Shown here one piece after another: positions 1 to 6,468 of a DNA stretch of 8,137 nucleotides; the stretch's first letter is position 1, and each line of letters opens with the position of its first letter. Origin of the DNA: Pyrinomonadaceae bacterium. Lineage in GTDB: Bacteria > Acidobacteriota > Blastocatellia > Pyrinomonadales > Pyrinomonadaceae. Below the pieces are notes generated by a model, which saw only the letters and a list, made by a program, of their open reading frames with translations, made no database searches and was not told the DNA's origin. The stretch covers positions 1-8,137 of the forward strand of contig JACCTF010000328.1 of the NCBI GenBank assembly GCA_013812565.1, in the 5' to 3' direction. The translations under genes were made by a program, and so were the position numbers.

Positions 1-181
1 CACGGAAACCGTCAACTTCGAGATTCGCGGTGAATTCTTCAACGTGTTCAACCGCACGAATTTCGGGATCGGCGGTACTCCGGTTAGACCGAACGTGCTC
101 GATCTCGCTCGATTTGGAGTCCCGAACAACCCGCGCACCGGCCCGCGTCAGGGGCAGGTCGTGGCGAAGATCAACTTCTAA
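1..181 (+). CDS. TonB-dependent receptor (Oar-like), C-terminal end only
   Basis: This is the last 60 codons of an outer-membrane receptor, read in frame from base 2 to the TAA at 179-181; the gene begins outside the window. The visible peptide contains FEIRGEFFNVFNRTNFG, a stretch typical of the final beta-strands of the large TonB-dependent receptors of Acidobacteriota. It ends in VVAKINF, with the terminal Phe expected of a protein inserted by the BAM machinery. The family moves large or scarce ligands, often glycans or their fragments, across the outer membrane using TonB energy. The ligand cannot be told from this fragment. A strong hairpin follows 28 nt after the stop, so the transcript probably ends there. 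The neighbouring genes run in the opposite direction and converge on it. Family assignment is fairly secure; substrate is unknown. Confidence 0.85.
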   Translation, partial: TETVNFEIRGEFFNVFNRTNFGIGGTPVRPNVLDLARFGVPNNPRTGPRQGQVVAKINF

Positions 182-209
182 AACATCTACAACCGTGTTC
201 CATTAATTC

Positions 210-233
210 AAGGCTGGCGTTTTCGCCAGCCTT
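210..233 (+). terminator. Hairpin terminator between convergent genes
   Basis: A perfect 10-bp stem (AAGGCTGGCG / CGCCAGCCTT) closes a TTTT loop and is followed by the moderately T-rich GTCTTTGT. It lies 28 nt after the receptor stop and 59 nt beyond the stop of the minus-strand isomerase gene. It fits a factor-independent terminator for the plus-strand gene. The stem also forms in minus-strand RNA, so it may serve both convergent units, but no U-tract follows on that side. Confidence 0.75.
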
Positions 234-292
234 GTCTTTGTGCGCCCAGCGCGGGTCGCAGGTGCTTTCGCTTTTTGTGCGCCACTGCGCCG

Positions 293-1243
293 CTATCTAC
301 AAGGCATACAATTCAAAGTGTCGTAACCGGCTAATGCTGTGTTCCATAAATGCTCGACCGCCTGTTTGCATTTTTGGATGGTTTCGAGGCTGCCGTCCAT
401 ATGCGGCTCCAGTGAAATCACTCCGTCGTAGCCGAGTCGCTGCAACGCGGCGAAGTGCCCCTGATAGTCCATCATCCCTTCACCCGGCACAACCCACGTC
501 GGCCTGCCGCTGCCGAGCGGCGCATCAAGTTGGTCTTTGACATGGACGTTTCCGATTAACGGCGCAACCATATCGAATTCATCAATCGCGTCTCTCCGCA
601 GCATCCACGCCACGTTCGCCGGATCATAGTTGATGCCGAGCGTCCCTGATCCCACTCGTTGAATCAGGTGAACCGTGGCCGCACCCGAATCGGCCCAGCA
701 AATCGGCTCCGGCTCAATCAGCAGTTTGATCTTGGTTGCGGCCGTCTGTGCCGCCGCTTCAGATAGCCATTCAATCACCTGCTCAGGAGGATTATCGCTC
801 GATACAAGATCGCCATTCTCCTCTGTCGCCGAAGGCTTCTGAAATCCAAAGACGATCAGCGCCGGAAGATTCCATCGCACGGCGCACTCCACAGCGCGCG
901 GTAAGACCTCCGCCATCTCATCCTTGAAAGTGGCTTCCTCACTGGTGTGCTTGAATAGCCCCGGCGATAGAGCCGTAATCTCGATGCCTTCACCGTCGCG
1001 GATGCGCTCGACCTCAAGCAGTTCCGCGCGGTCACACACGGGTGCACGGCCGCTCTTCAGGAATCTCACTTCGTAACGTCGCAGGCCAACCTGCGTGCCG
1101 ATACGAACGGCTTCGCGGAAGTCGCGGTTGATTTCATCCGCTACAATCCCTAATTCGATTTTGTCGTCGGTCACGCTTCTATTGTTTTGATCCAGAAGAA
1201 GTTCACTCAATCCGAATCGCTCGATTAGTTTTTGCTGATTCAT
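293..1243 (-). CDS. Sugar phosphate isomerase/epimerase family TIM-barrel protein
   Basis: A 316-residue protein of the xylose-isomerase-like TIM barrel family (AP_endonuc_2 fold), which includes IolE/IolH/MocC-type enzymes and ketose epimerases acting on sugars or inositols with a divalent metal. Likely metal and active-site positions are visible in order: E177 in IEPEP, D207 in GINYDPAN, H234 and K236 in NVHVKD, and E279 in SLEPH. Length is close to the family's usual 270-320. The ATG at 1243 was chosen, which overlaps the end of the upstream oxidoreductase by 41 nt. An in-frame GTG at 1174 would remove the overlap and start just before the first barrel strand (IELGIVADE). No clear ribosome site favours either. 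An ATG further upstream at 1312 would add 23 atypical residues and is unlikely. The gene is almost certainly co-transcribed with the oxidoreductase. Exact substrate unknown. Confidence 0.85.
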   Translation of the reverse strand: MNQQKLIERFGLSELLLDQNNRSVTDDKIELGIVADEINRDFREAVRIGTQVGLRRYEVRFLKSGRAPVCDRAELLEVERIRDGEGIEITALSPGLFKHTSEEATFKDEMAEVLPRAVECAVRWNLPALIVFGFQKPSATEENGDLVSSDNPPEQVIEWLSEAAAQTAATKIKLLIEPEPICWADSGAATVHLIQRVGSGTLGINYDPANVAWMLRRDAIDEFDMVAPLIGNVHVKDQLDAPLGSGRPTWVVPGEGMMDYQGHFAALQRLGYDGVISLEPHMDGSLETIQKCKQAVEHLWNTALAGYDTLNCMPCR

Positions 1244-2318
1244 ACACGGCCGCGACCACTTGCATATCTTCCATCCCGGAGGCAATCGAAACAGGGGCGG
1301 GACGATGCTCACGCACCGCTTCGAGAAACAACCGATGCTGGTTATATGGATTGCTCAGATCATCTAAACGTGGCGCGTGAACGGTTGTCATCTGCTGCGT
1401 CACCGATGCGCCGGGCGCGTTGGGGAAACTGCCGGCGCTCGTCCCGGTGTAGTTGATGATACGGCCATTAAATGACCCGGCCGCAGAATCAAGCATCAGG
1501 GTTTGATTGCCGATGTACTCGGCAGTGCCCAGTGTTCCTTGCAATGCGAGTTGCTCACCCGCCGCACACCATGCGGTGTCAATCGTCGCCAGCGCACCGT
1601 TATTGAACTCCATTATCGCGCAGGCTAAGTCTTCGCCCTCGATGCCCGGACAATAGCTATTTTTGATCACCGCTGTAACTTGCACCACCGAGGCATCCAT
1701 CATCCAGGCAAAAAGGTGTATGTAGTGAACGGCAAGCTGAATGAAGCATCCGCCGCCGGTTTGTGTGGCTGATGCACGCCAGTTCGGTTGTCCTTGGCAA
1801 ACTTGTCGCGACAAGATGAGGCCGCCGCGATGCATCAGCCTGGCATACAGGTGCGCGATGTCACCGAACCAACCAGAGCGCACCATGTCGCGCAAATCGT
1901 GCATCAACGGCTGATCGAAGTAGCTCAGATAGAGTCCGCTGATACAGCCGCGCTGCGCCGCATGTGCCGCAACCCCGGCGATCACCCGGGCATCCGCAAG
2001 CGTGGCCGCAACTGGTTTTTGCAACAGCACGTGTTTGCCTGCTTCGAGCGCCGCTACCGCCTGCTCACGGTGCAGATGGTTGGGAGTGTTGATAACGACT
2101 GTATCAACATCTGCCTTTAGGGCATCCGCAAAATCAGTCGTTGCCCGCGGCTTGATCTTGACACTTTCAAGGAGTCTTGCGGCGGCGTTTACCGCGCGGT
2201 CAGGGTCGGCATCGATGCACGTCACCACCTCGACCCATTCGAGGTCACGGTAAACCCGCAGGTAGTGTTCGGCGATTCCACCACAACCGACGAAGGCGAT
2301 TCGCTGTTTGCTCATCAT
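1203..2318 (-). CDS. Gfo/Idh/MocA family NAD(P)-dependent oxidoreductase
   Basis: A 371-residue cytoplasmic dehydrogenase-type protein. The N-terminal Rossmann domain shows GCGGIA at 11-16 after a hydrophobic strand and an acidic residue in CIDAD (about 35-38). NTPNHLH at 78-84 and LLQKP at 98-102 match the family's P-N-H and (E)KP motifs, with K101 as the expected catalytic Lys. The C-terminal alpha/beta domain contains TGGGCFIQLAVHYIHL at 187-202, with H198 as the conserved His. In inositol dehydrogenase IolG an Asp stands four residues before this His; here that place is Gln194, and the Asp usually found three residues after the His is His201. The family oxidises or reduces sugar, inositol or sugar-acid hydroxyls. 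The start may be either of two adjacent ATGs (2318 or 2315); neither has a strong ribosome site. It overlaps the downstream isomerase, so the two probably act on successive steps. Confidence 0.9.
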   Translation of the reverse strand: MMSKQRIAFVGCGGIAEHYLRVYRDLEWVEVVTCIDADPDRAVNAAARLLESVKIKPRATTDFADALKADVDTVVINTPNHLHREQAVAALEAGKHVLLQKPVAATLADARVIAGVAAHAAQRGCISGLYLSYFDQPLMHDLRDMVRSGWFGDIAHLYARLMHRGGLILSRQVCQGQPNWRASATQTGGGCFIQLAVHYIHLFAWMMDASVVQVTAVIKNSYCPGIEGEDLACAIMEFNNGALATIDTAWCAAGEQLALQGTLGTAEYIGNQTLMLDSAAGSFNGRIINYTGTSAGSFPNAPGASVTQQMTTVHAPRLDDLSNPYNQHRLFLEAVREHRPAPVSIASGMEDMQVVAAVYESAKTNRAIRIE

Positions 2319-2513
2319 GTAACGTCCGGCAAGCCAAAGATTCTGGGGGCTGGGCTTGTCGCTATACAGATTAGGCCGGATCGGCGCTTGCCGATCTCAT
2401 CAATGTTGAATGATTGCCAGGTTGATTATCGCTGAAGTGCGATGGGCCGTGGACTTATTCGCTGCCCCTACAAATATTCCATCGTTGTGCGGTTTAGAAA
2501 GTTTGAAGCGCAA
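2319..2513. other. 195-nt intergenic gap with a stem-loop
   Basis: This gap separates the dioxygenase stop from the oxidoreductase start. It contains the inverted repeat described at 2379-2396 but no gene that I can support. No convincing -35/-10 pair for the oxidoreductase could be placed. A fragment reading GTAGGGGCAGCGAATAAG on the minus strand (about 2454-2471) resembles one arm of the short palindromic repeats seen in some bacteria, but no partner arm is present. The oxidoreductase-isomerase pair could have its own promoter here or be reached by readthrough. Confidence 0.5.
2379..2396. repeat. Intergenic stem-loop (7-bp inverted repeat)
   Basis: GATCGGC (2379-2385) and GCCGATC (2390-2396) form a perfect 7-bp stem around a 4-nt loop, extendable by a G-U pair. 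No T-run follows on either strand, so it is not a standard factor-independent terminator. It lies about 61 nt upstream of the oxidoreductase start. It could be an RNA processing or attenuation hairpin, or a protein site. Confidence 0.45.
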
Positions 2514-3377
2514 CTAACAAGACACGTCCTTACCTTCACTACCAAACATCGCGAGGCGTTCTTCCGGTTTGATCCGCTGAGTCTCGGCGGGGCAGTAATG
2601 AAACTGAACCGCTTTGCGTCTACGCTGAGAATGATTAACCGGCGTGCCGTGCGGCAGATAACTATCAAACAACATGCATCCGCCCGGCTCCAGCGGCACT
2701 GCCACGCGCTCCGGTTGTCGCCCATTCATCTGGTCGTCGCAAATCTGCCAGTCCCGCAGTTGAAAGTGTGTGAAGGGACCCCGGCGGTGCCAGCCTGACA
2801 TGACGCGCATGCAGCCGTTCTCAGTATCCGATGCGTCGAGCGCAATCCACACGCCCACGACTTTGACATCCGACGGCAGATCAAAATAAGCGTGATCCTG
2901 ATGCCAGGGCTTTTCGCGTCCATCCGGTGGTTTGATCAAGGCCATGCTCTGAAACAGTTCAGGCGTTGCGTTCAGTAGTTTCGTGACGAGTGGGATTAGT
3001 TGCGAATGTTCGGCCAGTGCTTTGAGGCGCGGCTCATACTCAGTGAAAGTTCCCAGCTTGCGGATGTTGTCCATCTTCTCTTCCAAGCTGAGTGTGTGGA
3101 GCTTGTCGCGTATTTCGCTTCGATATTGAACGACTTTGAAGTCAGGATTTTTGCCCGCCACCAAATCGGTCAAGCCATCAATCGCCGCCTGCACCTCCGT
3201 CGGAGTGAAGGCATGATGGATCGCCATAAACCCTCGCTCGTGATAGCGTGCGATCTGCGTCTCGTCCACTGCGTCGAATCCTTCCACCCCGTCGGCGATT
3301 GACGAGAAGGAGTAGAGGTCCGGAGCATGTGGTCCGACTTCGGTGTCGAACTCATATTGTGCGTCAATCGGTTTCAT
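2514..3377 (-). CDS. Phytanoyl-CoA dioxygenase (PhyH) family Fe(II)/2-oxoglutarate oxygenase
   Basis: A 287-residue cytoplasmic protein of the PhyH family, which uses non-haem Fe(II), O2 and 2-oxoglutarate to hydroxylate, or oxidatively demethylate or cleave, small molecules. The iron triad is visible: H159 and D161 in PWHQDHAYF and H243 in YLPHGTPVN. The following NHSQRRRKAVQFHY supplies the Arg (probably R254) that would hold 2-oxoglutarate. SMALIKPP (144-151), GVWIALDASDTENGCM (175-190) and PGGCMLFDS (231-239) are typical core strands. Length matches bacterial PhyH proteins. The start at 3377 is supported by AAGGA (3385-3389) 7 nt upstream, which overlaps the TAA of the permease gene. The 10-nt gap and shared signal imply translational coupling with the permease. 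Bacterial PhyH proteins rarely act on phytanoyl-CoA; substrate here is unknown, though context suggests a sugar-like or transported small molecule. Confidence 0.9.
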   Translation of the reverse strand: MKPIDAQYEFDTEVGPHAPDLYSFSSIADGVEGFDAVDETQIARYHERGFMAIHHAFTPTEVQAAIDGLTDLVAGKNPDFKVVQYRSEIRDKLHTLSLEEKMDNIRKLGTFTEYEPRLKALAEHSQLIPLVTKLLNATPELFQSMALIKPPDGREKPWHQDHAYFDLPSDVKVVGVWIALDASDTENGCMRVMSGWHRRGPFTHFQLRDWQICDDQMNGRQPERVAVPLEPGGCMLFDSYLPHGTPVNHSQRRRKAVQFHYCPAETQRIKPEERLAMFGSEGKDVSC

Positions 3378-3387
3378 AACTTCATCC

Positions 3388-4461
3388 TTACCTTAATATG
3401 GGATCAACTTCCGCTCCGCTTACCACTGCTGCCGGCCTCCGCGTGATGTACAGCGCGACGGCCATTCCGGCAATAGCTGCTGCCGCAATCATGAATCCTT
3501 GATTGAACGTCAAGGGCAGATAAATGATGAGCACGCCGATCAGCATCACAGAGGCCGCGATCAGCTTGTCGCAGATGTCGCGCTCCTTGAAGATCAGCCA
3601 GCCGAGCAGGACTGTGAGAATAATCCCTGCTCGTTTAACGCTGATCGTAATGACCACGTCGATGTAGTAGTGCGAGGACAATTGAAATAATAACGCAACG
3701 GCCTCAAGCGTCCCGGCAAGCACCGTCCAGCCGGGAACGGCGCGGATCACCGTGCGCGTATCCGCGCGGCGGGCGAATGCCAGGAGAGAGAAAAAGACAA
3801 CCATCCCCACGCCGAACGCACACGCCTGCGTGAAAGCGTCCGTCATCCCCACCAACTTCTTATCAATCGGATTCGTGATTGAATTGATAAATCCGACCAG
3901 CAGCATGTAAAAACATCCGCGTTCGCGCCAGACGGCTTTGATCGGCTCTAACCACCCGGCAGCGAACAGTTGTCGGTGCATGGCAATGGAGCCGATGAAA
4001 ATTAAGACCACGCCGATAAGCTTTTGGGCGGCGGGCAATTCTCCAAGCATCACGTACCCGGTTGCAATGAGAAACACGGGAGTGAAAGAGATATAAGGCA
4101 TGCAGAGCGAGATCGGAGAAACTTGGAGCGCGCGGAAGAACAGAATCGTGGAACAGGCAACCAGAACAACTTCGATGGAAAGATAGATGAGCCAGGTCGG
4201 GATCGGCGCCAGTTGCCACGTCGCAATCCCGAACAGCGCCCCACCTCCGCGTACTTCTGGGATTGTTCCGGTCAGCGCACGTACCAGCAAAGCTCCGGTA
4301 AAGATGACGGCCGCGAATATTCTGATCCAGAAAGTTGAGGCGATGACTTCCTGATGATCCAGCACCTTTTTAGCACCAACATCCTTAATAACATTACTGA
4401 TGGATGTCGCGCCCGCCATCAGCAAACCGAGCGATGAAAGACTCTCATTCATATCTGACAC
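3388..4461 (-). CDS. DMT superfamily (EamA-type) inner-membrane transporter
   Basis: A 357-residue, strongly hydrophobic protein with about ten membrane helices arranged as two five-helix repeats (roughly 8-26, 42-62, 88-109, 118-138, 147-163, then 183-200, 208-230, 243-262, 266-290, 298-316), plus a probable eleventh near 323-340. Paired features typical of the drug/metabolite transporter fold are seen: PISLCMPYISFTPVFLIATG before GELPAAQKLIGVVLIFIG in the first half, and TISVKRAGIILTVLLGWLIF, then KERDICDKLIAASVMLIGV, in the second. The family exports or imports small metabolites such as amino acids, sugars or sugar acids, usually by exchange or proton coupling. A GTG at 4461 gives the longest form; an ATG three codons later (4452) is equally possible, and neither has a good ribosome site. 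It is first in its unit and lies directly upstream of the dioxygenase, which suggests a shared metabolite. The C-terminal extra helix is unusual. Confidence 0.85.
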   Translation of the reverse strand: MSDMNESLSSLGLLMAGATSISNVIKDVGAKKVLDHQEVIASTFWIRIFAAVIFTGALLVRALTGTIPEVRGGGALFGIATWQLAPIPTWLIYLSIEVVLVACSTILFFRALQVSPISLCMPYISFTPVFLIATGYVMLGELPAAQKLIGVVLIFIGSIAMHRQLFAAGWLEPIKAVWRERGCFYMLLVGFINSITNPIDKKLVGMTDAFTQACAFGVGMVVFFSLLAFARRADTRTVIRAVPGWTVLAGTLEAVALLFQLSSHYYIDVVITISVKRAGIILTVLLGWLIFKERDICDKLIAASVMLIGVLIIYLPLTFNQGFMIAAAAIAGMAVALYITRRPAAVVSGAEVDPILR

Positions 4462-4685
4462 AAATTCAACGTTGAGGTTGTATTGCAGTAACTGATTTGG
4501 GGCGCATCAAGGTTATGAACGATTTGTGCTTCGCCAAGACTCAAATCAACGGGTGTTTTCATAGCGCTATCATACACAAAGCAGGTGTGCTGGATTCGAG
4601 GAAATGTTTCAATCATTCGCTGCGGCATCTAACTGAACATCCGGGTGTCCAGTCGTGTTGAAAATCCAGTTACATTTGTGTCACC
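4462..4685. other. Intergenic region upstream of the permease unit
   Basis: About 224 nt between the permease start and the last readable part of the decayed amidohydrolase. It contains a perfect palindrome and a possible -10 (listed separately) and an imperfect 15-bp palindrome AATGTTTCAATCATT at 4603-4617. I see no further coding remnant of the amidohydrolase, so its C-terminal part has been deleted or has diverged beyond recognition. Confidence 0.5.
4561..4574 (-). promoter_or_regulatory. Candidate promoter -10 with overlapping palindrome
   Basis: On the minus strand TATGAT (4574-4569) resembles a sigma-70 -10 box and runs into the perfect 10-bp palindrome ATAGCGCTAT (4561-4570), about 100 nt before the permease start. 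No good -35 stands at the usual distance, but the imperfect palindrome at 4603-4617 lies just upstream of where it would be. The arrangement fits a regulated promoter with an operator over the initiation region. This is inference from position and symmetry only. Confidence 0.3.
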
Positions 4686-4958
4686 TCACTCACCGACCGT
4701 CGTCGCCTGCTCCGTCTTGTTCATCTGCCGGAAGCGTTCAGGAGTACATCAGTTGAGTGGAACATTTCAGCGATGAGGTAGCGGTAACTCGTCAATGCCG
4801 AACAGGTTCATCTCACCAAACTCGGGCGCGAACAGGTGCGTGTGAATGTCAATGACCAGAATCTTATTGAAGACATCTTCTACTTGCTGTCGAAGTTCCG
4901 ACCTTTCCGTCAGGCGGACGGATTGCCTGCTTCGGTCTGCTGTCCCGCCGGCCGTCAT
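4686..4958 (-). pseudogene. Decayed amidohydrolase, probably uronate-isomerase-like
   Basis: The remnant starts at ATG 4958 with a good ribosome site (AAGGA at 4967-4971, 8 nt upstream) 22 nt after the dehydratase stop. The first frame encodes 63 residues with VIDIHTHLFAPEFGEMNLF, the HxH metal motif (H39, H41) of the amidohydrolase fold, then GIDEL, and meets TGA at 4767. A +1 frame continues the same protein as YRYLIAEMFHSTDV (about 4785-4745). A third frame resumes as PERFRQMNKTEQA (4742-4704) before a stop at 4686. The three pieces read in order as one N-terminal region, which is strong evidence of frameshifting decay. From memory, similar sequences are annotated as uronate/glucuronate isomerase-type proteins of over 400 residues, so most of the gene is gone. 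The role would have fitted a sugar-acid pathway with the adjoining dehydratase. A sequencing error could explain one shift but not the missing C-terminus. Confidence 0.7.
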
Positions 4959-4980
4959 TTCTTCTTTCCTTTTCAACAAG

Positions 4981-6228
4981 TCAAAAGAGGATGTTAGTGG
5001 GCCGCCGCGCATCTCTGGGGTCTGCCCACCGGTTATTCGGGATGGTCGGCGTCCAGCCGGACCTGAGCGGATCCTGGTCGTAAGGGTACGATCCTAGACG
5101 CTTGTACAGCTCGCTGTATTCGCCCATTTTATCGCGGTCGAGCCTCACGCCCAGCCCCGGCCCCACAGGCACCGCGATGGAGCCGTCCTCGTACTTGAAC
5201 TTGCCGCCCTCGATGATGTCGTCCGTGAGGTGATGATAGTGGGCATCGGCGGCGAAAGAGAGGTTCGGGATGACCGCTCCGAGATGCAGCATCGTGGCGA
5301 GTTGGATACCGAGTTCACCCGACGAATGGACGGCGACGCCGAGTTGGAACGTCTCGCAGACGCCCGCCGCTTTGACGCACGGGCGGATGCCGCCCCAGAA
5401 AGTCGTATCAAGCAGGATCACGTCTACGGCAGTGTCGAGCACGTTAGCCGCGAGTTGCTCGAAGTTAACGACGACCGTGTTGGTCGCCAGCGGCATTCTC
5501 ACCTTCTCTCTCACGCGGCGCATCCCCGCCATACCGAACACGGGGTCTTCCAGATAGTCGTTGCGGATCTCTTCGATCTGTTGGCCGAACCAAATCGCCT
5601 GTTCTGTGGACCATACCCCGTTTGGGTCGAAGCGGAAGCGATCACCATCAAGCGCTGAGGCCAGCGCGCGATAACACTCCAGCTCGTACTCCGGCGCGAA
5701 GACACCGCCCTTCAACTTGTGCGAAGTGAAGCCGTAACGTTCTTTCATTTCGCGGGCGTGTGCGACGAGTTGCTCGGCGGTTCGTACCTCGCCCGCGCCA
5801 TCCTTCGGGTTCGGGTAGCGGAAGAAGAGGTATGAGGCGAACGGCACCGAGGTCTGCAAACGACCGCCGAGGATGTCGGAGACCGACACCCCCCACTTCT
5901 GCCCGAGGATGTCGAGGCAGGCGAATTCCAGCGCCGCCAGGATTTGCGTGCGGTTGTTGTAGAGCGAGGCCGTCGGGTTGGCGATGCGGAACCTCATCTC
6001 TTCGAGGCGCGTCGGGTCATGCCCCACCAAGTAGGTTTTCATCTGGCGGAACACTGCTTCCGCAGATTCACCGCCGCCGCCCATCTCACCGAGTCCCGTC
6101 AAGCCTTCGTCAGTTTCGACTTCAACCACGGTACGGACAAACCGCCCCCAGTGACAGCCGTTCGCATGTCTGAGCGGCGCTTCCAACGGGACCGTGACGG
6201 TTGTAGCTCTGATGTCTGTAATTTTCAT
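4981..6228 (-). CDS. Glucarate-dehydratase-like enolase superfamily enzyme
   Basis: A 415-residue member of the mandelate racemase/muconate lactonizing enzyme branch of the enolase superfamily, closest in motifs to glucarate dehydratases, which remove water from aldarates or other acid sugars using Mg2+. An N-terminal capping domain ([15 protein letters not shown]) leads into a barrel with K171-L-K173, metal ligands D201 (DPNG), E227 (LEDP) and N250 (LATN), D274 (LLDTTFW) and H301 (VHSSGELGI). This is the complete Lys/His catalytic set of glucarate dehydratase. Start ATG 6228 was chosen because it begins exactly at the conserved first strand; an ATG at 6273 would add 15 non-homologous residues. 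The ribosome site is weak, and a 35-codon reading frame ends 7 nt upstream, which may couple translation. Whether the true substrate is glucarate, galactarate or another sugar acid is not decidable here. It is first of a unit whose second gene is decayed. Confidence 0.9.
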   Translation of the reverse strand: MKITDIRATTVTVPLEAPLRHANGCHWGRFVRTVVEVETDEGLTGLGEMGGGGESAEAVFRQMKTYLVGHDPTRLEEMRFRIANPTASLYNNRTQILAALEFACLDILGQKWGVSVSDILGGRLQTSVPFASYLFFRYPNPKDGAGEVRTAEQLVAHAREMKERYGFTSHKLKGGVFAPEYELECYRALASALDGDRFRFDPNGVWSTEQAIWFGQQIEEIRNDYLEDPVFGMAGMRRVREKVRMPLATNTVVVNFEQLAANVLDTAVDVILLDTTFWGGIRPCVKAAGVCETFQLGVAVHSSGELGIQLATMLHLGAVIPNLSFAADAHYHHLTDDIIEGGKFKYEDGSIAVPVGPGLGVRLDRDKMGEYSELYKRLGSYPYDQDPLRSGWTPTIPNNRWADPRDARRPTNILF

Positions 6229-6235
6229 ATCAGGT

Positions 6236-6343
6236 TCAAGCTCTCTGCTTGCGCTTCGCCGCAGCTTCACCAATCTTGAAGCGTGCGATCAACGCTTCGA
6301 TCTTAAAAGGATAAGTCGAATCTGGTGGCTCGTGCTCGGTCAT
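6236..6343 (-). CDS. Possible 35-residue leader peptide upstream of the dehydratase
   Basis: An ATG at 6343 opens a 35-codon frame ending at TGA 6236-6238, only 7 nt before the dehydratase start. The peptide begins [14 protein letters not shown], continues through [12 protein letters not shown] and ends in a basic tail, AAAKRKQRA. It looks like a short amphipathic helix rather than random out-of-frame sequence. A stop codon lies four codons before the ATG, so it is not the visible end of a longer frame. No ribosome site is apparent and I do not recognise the family. It may be a leader peptide coupling translation to the dehydratase, the tail of a lost gene, or chance. Confidence 0.35.
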   Translation of the reverse strand: MTEHEPPDSTYPFKIEALIARFKIGEAAAKRKQRA

Positions 6344-6376
6344 GGAGGCGGCATTTTATGCGGGTCAGCAGCATCC

Positions 6377-6441
6377 GTAAAGCACTTTCACACCTCGACG
6401 CCGATGCCACGCCGCGTTGCCGAAACCTTACAGTGCTTGAC
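6377..6441. repeat. Inverted repeat with 10-bp arms
   Basis: GTAAAGCACT (6377-6386) and AGTGCTTGAC (6432-6441) are inverted copies with one mismatch, 45 nt apart. The right arm overlaps the candidate -35 box, and CTTGAC recurs exactly one helical turn later (6436-6441 and 6446-6451). This could be a pair of regulator half-sites allowing looping across the divergent promoters, or coincidence. Confidence 0.35.
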
Positions 6442-6466
6442 CGATCTTGACTCAGCAGAATATATT
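6437..6466 (+). promoter_or_regulatory. Candidate sigma-70-type promoter
   Basis: TTGACC (6437-6442) and TATATT (6461-6466) are separated by 18 nt and lie in the most AT-rich part of the control region. Transcription would start near 6473, inside the perfect dyad, and give the receptor a leader of nearly 390 nt. The AT-rich block could equally supply a -10 for the minus-strand unit. The direction is therefore uncertain. Confidence 0.4.
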
Positions 6467-6468
6467 AA

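Noticed and set aside
263..290. Second possible terminator (GCGC-CACT-GCGC) after the isomerase gene
   Set aside because: The stem is only 4 bp, and no T-run follows on the minus strand.
2454..2471. GTAGGGGCAGCGAATAAG on the minus strand as a possible dispersed palindromic element
   Set aside because: Only one arm is present and no second copy occurs in the window, so a repeat element cannot be supported.
2442..2798. Plus-strand open frame of 118 codons
   Set aside because: Most of it is antisense to the dioxygenase, whose iron ligands and ribosome site are clear; no ribosome site or domain supports the plus-strand reading.
5230..5658. Plus-strand open frame of 142 codons opposite the dehydratase
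   Set aside because: It lies wholly inside the well-supported dehydratase gene; the peptide is Arg/Asp-rich and shows no domain.
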